Program-made: the position numbers and the translations under genes
Shown here: positions 32,425 through 43,783 of the stretch, piece after piece
How positions within the stretch are numbered: the stretch's first letter is position 1
Layout: each line of letters starts with the position of its first letter
Notes under the pieces: model-generated
What the model was told of the DNA's origin: nothing
Database searches by the model: none
What the model saw: the letters and a program-made list of their open reading frames with translations, nothing else
Origin: Glutinoglossum americanum
Taxonomy: Eukaryota; Ascomycota; Geoglossomycetes; Geoglossales; Geoglossaceae
Direction: 5' to 3'
Length of the DNA: 64,000 nucleotides
Assembly: GCA_020080175.1 (NCBI GenBank)
Contig: JAGHQL010000114.1
Span: forward strand, 22,851-86,850

Positions 32425-35400
32425 TCAAACGCCCGGGTACAGCATGCCAGTCCTCGCGACAGAGGTCCTTGCTTTCCTGCCCCTCCTGAAGCTCCTGAAT
32501 ACGACCCGCGAACGTTCTCTTCGCCGATGGAACCAACTCCCAAATCTAGATGCGAGTTTCTTCACTTCGTATTGAACTTTGCACGTGTCCACAGTCTTCA
32601 ACGAAGTCTCGATCCCGTCCTTCCTCGACCTGACTACTGCGAGGTTAGTAACGGCCTTATCAAAACTTCCCTGGCCGTCTCTTGATCTTCGACTTGCATT
32701 CAAGGTAGGCAACTTGGCCCTGAGGTTCGTCAATCGTTTCATAGCATTTCTGTTAGACACGATCTGGGAACTATCGTCCGAGAACACGCTTCGAGGCTCA
32801 GAGGGGTTAGCATGGCGCAAGTAAGGACTAGATCCGACATTGCTACTTCGTCCTCGGGCAACTTTATCGCTGCTTGTGGATAGCCTACCCGAAGGAGCCA
32901 TTTCTCCGGTTTCCCGCCCAAAAATTCGGCCGCCGAGCGCCATTCTTCCTCCTATTAAGACCCCTAATCTATGTGGGCCGTTTCTATCGGAGCCTCCCGC
33001 TGGGGCTTCATTTCTAGGCATTGGCTCCTCCAAGTTGTATGTCCTTGAAGCAGACACCGCACTTGACCTGAGTTTGAATTTCGGTGGATGTTCGTCAAGC
33101 TGGCTCTGCCGAGTATCCTGAAATGACACTTTCTTCATCTTCTCGATCACGTCAAAGGGAACTTTTGATGTAGGTTCATCAACGGAACTAGATGCTTGAA
33201 AGCCAATCTCAGTATCGGGACGGCTAGAGGGCTTCCAAACCCCACGAGCCGCCATTGGCAACCTTGTCCTGACCTTAAACTTCTGCGGGGCTGCTACTTT
33301 ATGAGCTGGGTCAACTCCTTGAAGATCCCTTGTAGCCGTATAGTATGTCTCCAACTCGCCTAGAGCAACGACACGCCCACTGCTTGGGAAAAGAGATAAC
33401 GCTGAATGCGATATTTCCAGTGGCATCCCTGGCCTAGCTAAGTTGCTGGTAATGTCATCCGTGCCTCCGCCACAGGGAGGCACGGGATTTCTTTCTCTTT
33501 CCGCCGTTTGTGTAACACTTCCGGTGGAGGGAAGGGCGCCTGAACGTGGTGGCTGTAATGGTATTGCTGAAGGCGGTAATGGAAATGAAATCAATTCAGG
33601 TGATCGAGGTACTGGAAGTTGAGGAAGTTGCTTCATCAAATCCGGGTGACTTAGTCCAGGAATAGCAGCGTGGAAGTCCTCTTGGGCTGATGAGAGTCTT
33701 CGCTTCCGCTTTGACTTGTCACACAAAACAGGGTGAGTCTGGGGAATACCATCAACGCCAGATATGTCGCCAACAATAGCAAATATCTCAGGCTCCCTCT
33801 CTTTGGGAGATCGCTTTGTCAGCTTGCTAGCGCTCCTCCTTATATCCCCATCGCCGGCAGTTGACCCCGAATGGCGAAGGTCAAAACTACTGTCGGTTGC
33901 AGAATCAATCCTCCTTATGCGGTTATTTGATCCTTTCTTTGTATAGTTATACTGGGATCCGGCGCCACCCAAAAGAAACCGGTCGGGTGTGTACGGCTTG
34001 CCAATACCCTCAAAGCTTGTTACAATATCTGGAAGGTCCAGAAACCCCTGGTCAGAAGAGAAAAATCTGCGTATACTACTTCGACGGCTGTAGGACGAAA
34101 TTGGCCTTTCCAACACCGCGCCGCCACCTTCAAGGTTGACAGCCTGCACAGTGTCTTCTTCGGCCCCTCTCTTGTCTGCCAGCTTCTGGTTACAGGCATC
34201 TTCCATGCCTATTTCCCTTGGGGTGGAGGAATAGAGATCTCGCCTGCGCGCTCTCAACCGGGTGTAAATCTCTGTATCTTCCTGGATTCTAAGGCTTTGA
34301 TAGTGGCTGATAGCGGGTTGGGTCGGAGGGGGAATAGCCGAAGCACACAAATCGCCGCCATCGCGATTTGGATCACAGAATGGATAGACGTAACTAGGTC
34401 GTATGAGTGTATACTCCAGGCTCGCTTTAGCGTCTATTTCGCTGGTAGTAGCTATAGGGTCCAATAGTACGCCACCCTCCAACCCTCTATAGTTCTTCGT
34501 GTGAAAATGATCCCTTGAGTCTTCCTTGAATTGATCTGTTGTGGGTGAATTAGGAGTAATGGGGTTCCCTATATCACCCCTTGAGTATCCAGACAGCTCG
34601 TCACGTTCATACTGGTGTCCGCCGCCTCCTGTATTAGCGGGCTGCTCGGTGGCCTCCTTTATGTTTTCCCCAGCGCTAAAACCATTGGTAACCGGACAAT
34701 CCTCTGGGATCGATTTATCAATGGCGAAAAGAGGGAACGAGCTATTCTGTCTATGCAGGGAAAAGTCTTCGTCCTCGAACGCCTCGGTGTAGTCATAGTA
34801 GAGAGGTGGGGATAGCTGGTCATTGCCACGGCACATTGGCCGGCCCAGGCTTTGAGTACCAGAGCCACCGGCCTGGACACTGAAGAGGCCGGTAGATGAC
34901 ATTAGGGGGAGGGTAGGAGTCGTTGTCCCAGAGGGTGGTGGCGTTCCTCTGCTATGCTGGCATGAGTGAACCGACGGCGTGGGGGTAAGAAGAGGTGGTA
35001 GTTCTGGTCTATCTTGATCCACCCCATATCCTGGTGACCTTCTCGCTAGATAGGACGGGGGCTCAGAGGCTCTGAAGCTTGAGCTTTGGTCTATCCCTGC
35101 CGTATTTCGGCTATCGCTACCTCTAGCATCAATAGAGATAGGAGACGACGGCCTAAAACCAGGACGCTTGAGCCTAGTTGGATACGCGAATGGAGATCGG
35201 GGTCTTGCGGGAATCCCCGGTACGCGAGGATCTCGAAGACTGCTATATGAACGATGGTTGGACAGAGTATATGATGTATGAGAGCTTTGCGTCATAGAAA
35301 AGGAACGATATTCTCGCTCGCTAGTCTGACGAAACACCGATCGTGAGTTGCTCGGGCTATCCCTACCATACATAGAGATGATGCTCGACGCTGTTGATAT

Positions 35401-35742
35401 ATTCTTCTCCCTAGGGGCCGTGACTGCTACGTGAACAGTGGCATAGGGATCTGAACCCGGGGTCGACAAGACATTGCTAGCATCGGTGATTTGTGCTGGG
35501 CCAAGTGTGGACTTATACTTGCGAGGCGATATCCGAACTATAGGATAGGGGAGTCGACTTTGCTTGACCGACAACGACCCAACGCCCTTAGCCTCAGCCG
35601 TTACCTCCAATGCATCATGGGAGGATGACGGCGTGGTTGAGGTGCTTCCTTGACTGGCAACCGAACCCCCCCTAGGGGACCCACTGTTGACTCTGATACC
35701 CCCATCAGCAACATGGCTTGTGTTAAGTTCTGCGAGCGACAT
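32425..35742 (-). CDS. Large intronless disordered protein of unknown function
   Basis: One open frame of 1105 codons from an ATG. No domain is recognised. The sequence is Ser/Pro/Arg-rich and probably disordered, with many potential phosphosites, basic blocks (SRLPYPIVRISPRKYK near residues 60-75, ARPRSPFAYPTRLKRPG near 180) and a strongly basic C-terminal 60 residues (KKLASRFGSWFHRRRERSR, then RRGRKAR) holding the only well-ordered-looking amphipathic segment. This style is common among fungal proteins linked to cell polarity, nuclear or cytoskeletal regulation, but that is only a guess. The length without stops and protein-like composition make coding near certain. Confidence 0.75.
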   Translation of the reverse strand: MSLAELNTSHVADGGIRVNSGSPRGGSVASQGSTSTTPSSSHDALEVTAEAKGVGSLSVKQSRLPYPIVRISPRKYKSTLGPAQITDASNVLSTPGSDPYATVHVAVTAPREKNISTASSIISMYGRDSPSNSRSVFRQTSEREYRSFSMTQSSHTSYTLSNHRSYSSLRDPRVPGIPARPRSPFAYPTRLKRPGFRPSSPISIDARGSDSRNTAGIDQSSSFRASEPPSYLARRSPGYGVDQDRPELPPLLTPTPSVHSCQHSRGTPPPSGTTTPTLPLMSSTGLFSVQAGGSGTQSLGRPMCRGNDQLSPPLYYDYTEAFEDEDFSLHRQNSSFPLFAIDKSIPEDCPVTNGFSAGENIKEATEQPANTGGGGHQYERDELSGYSRGDIGNPITPNSPTTDQFKEDSRDHFHTKNYRGLEGGVLLDPIATTSEIDAKASLEYTLIRPSYVYPFCDPNRDGGDLCASAIPPPTQPAISHYQSLRIQEDTEIYTRLRARRRDLYSSTPREIGMEDACNQKLADKRGAEEDTVQAVNLEGGGAVLERPISSYSRRSSIRRFFSSDQGFLDLPDIVTSFEGIGKPYTPDRFLLGGAGSQYNYTKKGSNNRIRRIDSATDSSFDLRHSGSTAGDGDIRRSASKLTKRSPKEREPEIFAIVGDISGVDGIPQTHPVLCDKSKRKRRLSSAQEDFHAAIPGLSHPDLMKQLPQLPVPRSPELISFPLPPSAIPLQPPRSGALPSTGSVTQTAERERNPVPPCGGGTDDITSNLARPGMPLEISHSALSLFPSSGRVVALGELETYYTATRDLQGVDPAHKVAAPQKFKVRTRLPMAARGVWKPSSRPDTEIGFQASSSVDEPTSKVPFDVIEKMKKVSFQDTRQSQLDEHPPKFKLRSSAVSASRTYNLEEPMPRNEAPAGGSDRNGPHRLGVLIGGRMALGGRIFGRETGEMAPSGRLSTSSDKVARGRSSNVGSSPYLRHANPSEPRSVFSDDSSQIVSNRNAMKRLTNLRAKLPTLNASRRSRDGQGSFDKAVTNLAVVRSRKDGIETSLKTVDTCKVQYEVKKLASRFGSWFHRRRERSRVVFRSFRRGRKARTSVARTGMLYPGV

Positions 35743-36249
35743 GGCTTTCTTGTTAGTACAAGCTCCAGTATGTAGGCTGTATGACTTGGAGATTAAAGCA
35801 TAAGAAACTGGTGGGGCAAGAGTTGCTATTACATAGGCGAGTGCAACAGCTGTCGTCCCTTCCTGTTTCTGCTACCTGTTCGAAGAGCGATACTACATAG
35901 CTGTAAAAATGACTTGCTAGTAGAAAAAAAAATCTATTTGAAGACTACTGACTGATCTAAGTCCTTGAACCGAGCTGGGGGTGGGTGGTGACAGGGGAAG
36001 CAAGAGGATAAATAGAGTAGCCAAAGGCCGAAAGCAAGGTTCGAACCTGCAACCTTCCAAGCACAAAAATCCGCTTGGGGAGTGGGTGCTGTGCACCAAG
36101 GAAAAAAAAGAATCTTCGATCAGGCCCTGGTCATCGCGCCCTCCTGTTCCATGCCTCCGTACCTCATGAAACAATCAGAGTATTTATTGACTCCATGTTC
36201 GGGGCGAAAGTGCCAGTGGCAGAGGGTGCTTCCCGTGAAGTACTTTAGA

Positions 36250-36279
36250 TGCATAGGTAACCCGGGTTTTACCTATGCA
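36250..36279. repeat. Inverted repeat, 11-bp arms around CCCGGG
   Basis: Left arm TGCATAGGTAA (36250-36260) and right arm TTACCTATGCA (36269-36279) are exact reverse complements, separated by eight bases beginning CCCGGG. It could form a hairpin or be a dimer-protein site; I see no flanking element that would make it a transposon end. Confidence 0.7.
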
Positions 36280-37270
36280 CCAAACCACCTCGACATTTGC
36301 CCGTAGGCGAAATATTAGGTGCACAAATTGGGTTTTGTTCTTGAAAGTGGCCTACCATACCGAACTGGCAGGCCATGCAAAAAAAATAAAATCTTCAACA
36401 CCAGGCAGAAATACTCTTAATACTCTCATCTCAATTAAGAGAAGTATAACGATTGCCGTGTTCACTTACAAGTCGTTTCCCGTGTTGTTGGCCATTGGGA
36501 TTGGGCCGCACGGCACTACGTCAACATCATTAGACGCGGACAAGTAAGATACTGGCAAAGAGGGCTACCAACAACAGAAAAAAGAGAAGTAAAGGGAATT
36601 CCGTCATTTCCAGAAAGCAGTGGTATCTGTCGGGGCCACCCCCATAGCTAGAAGACGCGAATATATAAAATAGGAAGAGATACGTTTCGAATCCTATTCA
36701 ATAAAATCAAAACAACTCCGGCTCAATTGGCCATACACCCTCACGGCTATTTCTATCCAGGCAGCGAGATGTTAGCAATATGAAGAGTTTATGTTTTATG
36801 GGCGCACCTCCATTGGGTTTCACGAAAGCATCTAGGGAGATAGGAGAGCGTTATGCTAAGGCTGTAGTTTTTGTTTTTGGGGAACATGGGGACGTGACCA
36901 AGATGGACCACTAGTTGCCGGTAGAACTAGTAACAGCACCGAGTGAAATAGGGCTTGGATATGTTTTGGGGGCTTTTGACATTAACTAAAGTAGTACCTG
37001 TCGTGGAGGATGTGGTTGAGGTTATGTCTCGGCACTCTTGGGACCCCGCATTTCTGTACAGGGTGCAGGGTGCGTATCCTACAATCACAACCGACTCTGA
37101 AGGGCTCAGAGCCCTTCCAAAACGGATTACTCTATCAAACCTTCATATAATTTGCTAACTAGAATAACAATTATTTCCTTTATTTCGTGAGGATGTTTCC
37201 CTTTCCCCCCAGTAAATTGTGCCGGATTCCAACTAATTGCGGTTAGACGGGTTTCCGTTGACGAATAAGA

Positions 37271-37280
37271 ATCACGTGAT
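37271..37280. promoter_or_regulatory. Palindrome ATCACGTGAT upstream of the RecQ gene
   Basis: Ten-base perfect palindrome with a TCACGTGA core, 131 bp before the RecQ start codon. It matches Cbf1-type bHLH sites. Function is inferred. Confidence 0.45.
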
Positions 37281-37397
37281 GCGTTTGTCACGTCCAAAAC
37301 AGCTTCTCGAAGTCGCGCTACAGAGCAACACCACGGTCCGATCTCCGCCCAATCAATCGCACCAGGTGCACTGGACCGGTGTATCCTGGTTCTGACT

Positions 37398-37418
37398 ATG
37401 AGACGACCTTATGACTAG
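37398..37418 (+). promoter_or_regulatory. Six-codon uORF overlapping the RecQ start codon
   Basis: ATG at 37398 opens a frame of six codons (MRRPYD) whose TAG at 37416 lies five bases past the A of the main ATG (37411, within ATGACTAG). If both are in the transcript, ribosomes reading the uORF terminate beyond the main ATG, which should limit translation of the helicase. Confidence 0.5.
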
Positions 37419-40400
37419 AAACAACCTGGAAGATCATCTTTCCTGGTTACTGAGAACGCGGCCATTCATTCCACCAGCGGGGCTATCACCATTAGGGGTG
37501 GGGTCGGGGCTGAATCCTAGAGACCTACAAGATACCTTGGACAAGAGTATCCCAGCAAGATCGCCAAATAAAACCAAATCCCCCATAACACCACAAGCCG
37601 TTGGAACTCCGGGGCAGGCGAGTGTCGTTGGGAGACTCACTAGACCGACTTTGCCCGAGAGGTTTCCTGTTCAAGGACATTCTACGGGTGCTGGCGCGCC
37701 TAGAGAACCTCTTGATAGCGGTGCCATGGCACGGCTTCAGTCTGCGCCAAAATCAGCCTCGAAGCCGCGGTTATTGACCCAATCCTCTACCGCTCGAAGT
37801 CCTGGAGAACGTACCATCAATGCATCCTCATCACTGCGTGATCGGTATAGTGCGCACTGCCGGCGTATTGGAGAGAGTCAAGGTTAGCCCTTGAACCGAT
37901 TAAGGTTCCATTGCCGAACGCTAACTCGGACTTTTGCAAGGTACCCCTTCGGCCGGACGAACATCAAAGGTATCTCACTTCAGAGGGGAGCAGACTCCCG
38001 GGCAGCACCCTACGGATGCAGCAACTCCAACTATATCGAAATCGCAGACCCGCCCATCAACAGTGGAATCTATTGATCTCACTGGTGACGAGGACGTTCA
38101 AACCCCTTCATCCGGAACTGTTGAAGTTTTTGGTCGACCTAGGACAATATGGAGAGAGGATTCCGCATCGCGGGAGGAGCCTCTTCCCAAGAGGGGGAGG
38201 AAGAGGAAGAGCGACGAGTGTGGTGTAGATTCTGTGCCAAGGACTCCTGATTCTGAGAGCAAGAGGGGCCGGATCGAGGTTGAGGCTGGATTTCGTTCTC
38301 CGCCTCAGACCATTGCTTTTGATGTACAACCCGATGAAGCGCCACCGCCATACTCAACTGCACCTCATGTGCATCAAGGACAACCATCAAAATATTCCGC
38401 TGAGGGCCATTCTCAACCTGCTTCAGGTGGCGATCACTATGAGGAACATATTGTCACAGAGACACGGACGAGAACAGAGTTGCGTCGTAAGAGAAAACCC
38501 ATTAGCCGGGTTTCTTCAAGTAGTGGGGAGGTGCTAGACCTTCAAGATTGTGAGAAGTTAGTGGGTAAGGTTGGGCAGACAGCAGCGAGAAATGTTGTGA
38601 CAACGGGGCAGGCGACGCCTGGGTACCTAGAGAAGCCCGTAGTAGAATGCTCACAATCGCTTATCCGAGGGAGCTCTAGGTCGCCCCACGGGCCCAAGCT
38701 GGCGCGTCAACAGCTCAGACGCATCGTTCCAAGTAGCGAAGACGATGAGGAGGAAGAAGAATATGGGGTGAAGCCTGATTTCTGGGATGATGTCGGTAAA
38801 CACAGTAGTGATTTTGCTAGAGGTACAGATCATTCGGACGCAAAACAGCGAGACTCTCCTACCCAAGGAAAGCGGGCAGGGTTAAATGGAGATATTTGCG
38901 ATCAAGGAGTTGGAAGTTCATCCTCTGAGGGTTTTGAGGGCGCGAAGCATTCTTTTGACTCAGGGATTGCTATCCCAGATCATGGGGGGAAGAAAAGCAA
39001 AGCGTCACCTTTCCAATGTGACTCCCCAACGAAATTTGCTAAATTCGACGAAGGAAATACGAGAAACTTGGTGCCTCAACAAGCAATAATGACAGCGGTA
39101 CGGCGGATGTTGGCTCAGCCTCTGTCACAGACAAAAGAGCTCCAAGAGCGGTTACGAGAATCCTTGGAAGAAAAAAAGCAGCAGGCGATCGGGTTCCTTC
39201 GAGGAGGGAACGATCCGCCTGTGGCTCTGACGGAGGAACGGAGGCAACTCAAGAAGCAATTTGAAGGAGTGGTTGGATTCATCAGTCTCAAATCGGAGTA
39301 TCTTCAGCTGACCGATCTTCAACACGAACTTGGAGATAAACTATTGGAGGCCTACGATGAAGGCTATGACCTCTCTAAGCTTCAAAAAGATCTAAATAAA
39401 ATTAGTCTGTCTCTGGAGGAGAAAGAGGCTGAAATTGCTTTGATATTTCAAGACGCTGACCTTGCCTCCGCCTTCGGACCTGAAATTTCGCTCTCACATC
39501 CCGCGGATTCCAATGACCATAAGAGGGATCAACCAGAGGTGGTCGTACAATCAACCCAGATCCCGATAGGGTCAGGTGGGAAAATTACTATAGTCCAGCC
39601 TAGCGGCTTGTCATCAACGCAAGTTGTCAAGCAAACGCAGGTAACGCAGGTGTGGGGAATGACGCCAGCTACACCTTCTAAGGCGCCGGCTGTAGAAAAG
39701 CTCAACGATTGGCAGCAAATTCCAGCACCAGGGACTATACCCCCGAGCGGATTTGGCGAAGCAACGCAGCGGGCTTTTCTCCGGGCGTCGACTCCGCCGT
39801 CGAATCCTACTGAAATTGCGACGTACTTTTCTCCAAAACGAAATGGCGAACCCAGAGCGGACAAGGGGTCTTCTGGTTTGGCCCAAGCAAACACTGGAAT
39901 GGATTGGCTCAGGCGTCCCTCAACCGATAGGTTGGATCCGCCTCAGCAGATAGCCAGGCAGAGACGCATGGGGGCCGACACCCCCGCATATGCCAGTCGA
40001 AACCTCGGAGACCATGTGGATAACTGGAACGAAGAAGGGTGCGGCTACGCCAAGACTATGGCTCCCGTTGACGATGATGATGAGCAGTACGGTTCTCAGA
40101 ATGATGAAGACTTGCTTGAAGCTGAAATTGGCTTGGAATTGGATCGGTCTCGGTCTAAAAGTCGAGAAGTGTTCGCAGAAACATCCGGCAATTTCGTATC
40201 TCATTCACATATGGGGCGATCTCAAGCTTCAAAATGCGGCGTCCCAACTGCCCCAACTGCTCCCTCGAACTCGATGCAACATCGTTGGTCGAATGACGTC
40301 AAGACAGCGATGAAGGACCGGTTCCATCTGCGCGGTTTCCGCCAGAATCAGCTTGAGGCTATCAATGCGACATTAGCCGGGAAAGATGCCTTCGTCTTGA

Positions 40401-43197
40401 TGCCGACGGGCGGTGGGAAATCGTTGTGCTACCAGCTACCTTCCGTTATTAATTCGGGTAATACTCAAGGCGTAACCGTTGTCATATCACCGCTACTTAG
40501 TTTGATGCAGGACCAGGTTGACCACCTCCGGAAGCTGAACATCCAAGCATTTCTGTTCAACAGTGAGGTCAATGCGGAGCACCGTAGGTTGGTCATGCAG
40601 GGTTTACGGGATCCTAACGTGGAGCAATTAATTCAGCTTCTCTACGTTACTCCGGAAATGGTGACGAAGAGTAGGACACTAGTCAATGCTTTCCTTGCTC
40701 TACATGAACGTCAGAAGTTAGCACGGATCGTGATAGACGAAGCGCACTGTGTCAGCCAATGGGGTCATGACTTCCGCCCGGATTACAAGGCAATAGGGGA
40801 GGTGCGACAACAGTTCAGGGGGGTTCCAGTCATGGCGCTGACCGCCACAGCAACTGAGAATGTGAAGGTTGATGTCATCCATAACCTGAGCATCGAAGGC
40901 TGCGAGATATTTACGCAAAGCTTCAACCGACCAAATTTAACGTATGAGATACGCGTAAAGGGTAAAGATAAAGAGGTTCTGAGCAGTATTGCTAATACAA
41001 TCCGTGACTCTTATAAGGGCCAATCCGGTATCATATACTGCTTGTCTCGTCTCAATTGTGAGAAGCTAGCTGAAAAGCTAAGAGAAGAGCATGGGATCAA
41101 AGCGCACCACTACCACGCAGGCATGGAAGCGGCCGAAAAAGTCTTCGTTCAGAAGGAATGGCAAGCAGGGCGATACAACGTGATTGTCGCTACCATCGCT
41201 TTTGGTATGGGTATAGACAAGCCAGACGTGAGATTTGTTATACACCACACCATTCCAAAGAGCCTTGAGGGCTATTATCAGGAAACAGGCCGTGCAGGAC
41301 GGGACGGTAAGCGCTCGGGCTGTTATCTATACTATGGGTATCGTGATACGAGTGCTCTGAAACGCATGATCGAGGATGGAGATGGCAGTTGGGAGCAGAA
41401 AGGCCGCCAACAAAAGATGCTCCGAAACGTCGTCCACTTCTGCGAAAACCGGGTCGATTGTAGGAGGGTACAAGTATTAGCCTACTTCAACGAACCTTTC
41501 CTGAGTGAGAACTGCAACAATAGCTGCGACAATTGCACATCAAGCAGCATCTTTGAAGATCGCGATCTCTCCGAATATGCAGTACATGCGGTCAACTTGG
41601 TCAGGCGTCTACAGGATGGGAACGTGACTTTGTTGCACTGTGTGGATGTATTCCGTGGTAGTAAGACGAAAAAGATCATTGATATGGATCACATTAGCCT
41701 CGCGGAGTACGGGAGCGGTTCTAACCTTGGGCGAGGGGATGCAGAGCGGCTTTTTTACAGACTATTGAGTGAGGATGCCCTGGCGGAGCATAACATCGTC
41801 AACAAGTCGGGTTTCGCTTCGCAGTACATACGGGTAGGTGATACCAATACATCCCCCTCTAGAGCTCGTCAAAAACGCTGACGCCATCTGTTTAGTTGGG
41901 CAGGAACTCCCGAGAATTTGCATCTGGTAGACGAAAACTAAAGATACAAGTTCGGGTATCTCCAAAAGCCAGGAAAACTGCACCAAAGCCAGTCAAAGGG
42001 GGGACAGGCGTAGTTGGGTCTATACACCCAGAATTTCCGCAGTCCACTAATGTATCTTCCCCCGCGCAGCAGGCTACTGGAAGGCGCAAAGCTCAACGAG
42101 GGAACAATGGGGGAGATTCACCGGTGCATACTAATAGATATCTACACCATGACAAATACGACCCAGGCATGGAAGACTCCGATGACGCTGAACAATTTGA
42201 GCCAATCCGCATTAAGGGAAGCGCAAAGAAGAATTCGAGACGAGTTCTCAGTGCACCAATCACTACCGACCAAGAAATGGTCGCACTAAACCCAATACAT
42301 CGGGATATTGTGGAATCATTCCTAATTCTTGCAAAGAAAGAGGCAGAAGAGGTGAGTTGCTTCTCATTCTAGCCATTAGTTCATCGTCCGTGCTCACATC
42401 TCTTAGATTAGGAATGCGAAAAATCTTCGTGCGCAGCCCTTCAACGACAATATCCTCAGGAGAATGGCCATTAACTTCCCGAAAGGTAAGGTGACTCCAC
42501 AACAAAGAGGTCTTTGTCTAACGTTTGTATAGATGAAGACGAAATGCTTCAGATTCAGGGAATCGAACCCGACAAGGTTCGCCGGTACGGCAGAAAATTC
42601 CTTAGGCTCATAAAGGATCACTACGACCAGTACCAGAACATAATGGCTAACGACGAAGATATCCGGTTTGATAAACCTGCGGATCCGAACCATGATATCA
42701 TAACAATCATCGATACCGACGAGGAGGATCGGAATAATGCGGATGATGGTGATTTGGCTGAGGAACATAGTAGTCGATACTTCCAAGCTGAAGTAGAGGC
42801 TTTCAACTATCAATGTAGGTTAGCTAGGATATAGCAGTTCCCCAGCACTAATAATTAAACAGTTGCCCAATCTACGGATCCCCCCGCACCTCCTCCACGC
42901 AGCAATTTCGCAAGTCATGGTGTCACTCGAGGAAAATTTCGTGGAAATTCTGTTGCAAAAAAGAAATCGGGAAGACACTCTAGTAGAGCAGGAAGCCTGA
43001 CGGCAAAACCAAAAGGTGGGATCCAGAAGAAGCCCGCGAGTGGATCCGGCAAGAGGACGAGCAGTGGGAGTTGGAGCAATGCCTCAGCGTTTTCTGCCAG
43101 GGGTAAAGGAGGCCCATCAAAACGGGGAGACGGTGGCAGGCATGGCATGTTTGGGGGCAACTCGGGTGGCCGAGGGATTGGAATGATGCCGATTTAG
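37411..43197 (+). CDS. SGS1: RecQ family DNA helicase (Sgs1/BLM/Qde3 type)
   Basis: 3'-5' DNA helicase for recombination intermediates and replication-fork stability. Exons 37411-37882, 37941-41833, 41896-42351, 42407-42485, 42533-42814 and 42863-43197 give 1838 aa. A disordered 900-residue N-terminus holds IDLTGDED near 200, a likely SUMO-interaction motif, and an acidic patch. The helicase core spans about 930-1290: TGGGKSLCYQLP near 980, VIDEAHCVSQWGHDFRPDY near 1090, ALTATAT, and QETGRAGRDG. An RQC zinc module follows (HFCENRVDCRR, then CNNSCDNC). An HRDC domain (about 1583-1670) is built across introns 3 and 4, then a Gly/Ser/Arg-rich basic tail. Length and HRDC place it with the BLM/Sgs1 branch, called QDE-3 in Neurospora. 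Convergent with the DHR2-like gene. Confidence 0.93.
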
Positions 43198-43783
43198 CAT
43201 TATAATTTTGGCAACCTTCAAAGGCACTATCGCTTCCTGGGGCTTAGGCGGAACAGAGAATAAGCTACAGCGGTATGCTAGCCTGAACTGAGGGGCTCAT
43301 GGCGTTCGGCCGAGCCAGATACAGGCTCGCGAAAACGCTTCCTTTTGGGCCACTAGCTCCCGCATATCCTCTAGACCATTAGAACGGCGTTGGTTGTACT
43401 TTCCTTGGCGCTATTGTGCTCATTTAGCTGTATTTCTTTTTTCTTGTTCTAAGCTCTATCCGCTTGACTGATACCACGTGCTTTGCTCTATTTTGGGGAA
43501 GCAGGTTATATAGACGGAAGGTCTTATAAAGGGGCCATTAATGGCTCCAACCATTACAGGTAGTTCAGCTAGATGGGTGTTTAAATGTGACGATGTTTAA
43601 CAGTCCTCATGGAACCTCGTCGCTCTACGACGCCCAGTGGGAACCCCCCGTTTGCGCAATCATAGCGGTGGGGTGGATCCTCGGGTTAATTACTTGACTG
43701 AGTTACGCAGAACGGCGAAGGGAATTACTTATGTTAACAGGAGAGCGGGTCCCCATAAACAGCTGAGAGGCCTCTAGTAGAAT
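43198..43783. other. Convergent 3' region, RecQ / DHR2-like gene
   Basis: No gene recognised. A CACGTG hexamer occurs near 43477 but lies at two 3' ends, so it is unlikely to be a promoter element. Confidence 0.5.

Larger units (their letters stand above)
35743..37397. promoter_or_regulatory. Intergenic region upstream of the RecQ gene
   Basis: About 1.65 kb. It contains a degenerate tRNA-like stretch on the minus strand (about 36010-36110), an imperfect palindrome at 36250-36279, A/T-rich sequence, and a perfect ATCACGTGAT palindrome at 37271-37280. No protein gene is supported. Confidence 0.45.
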
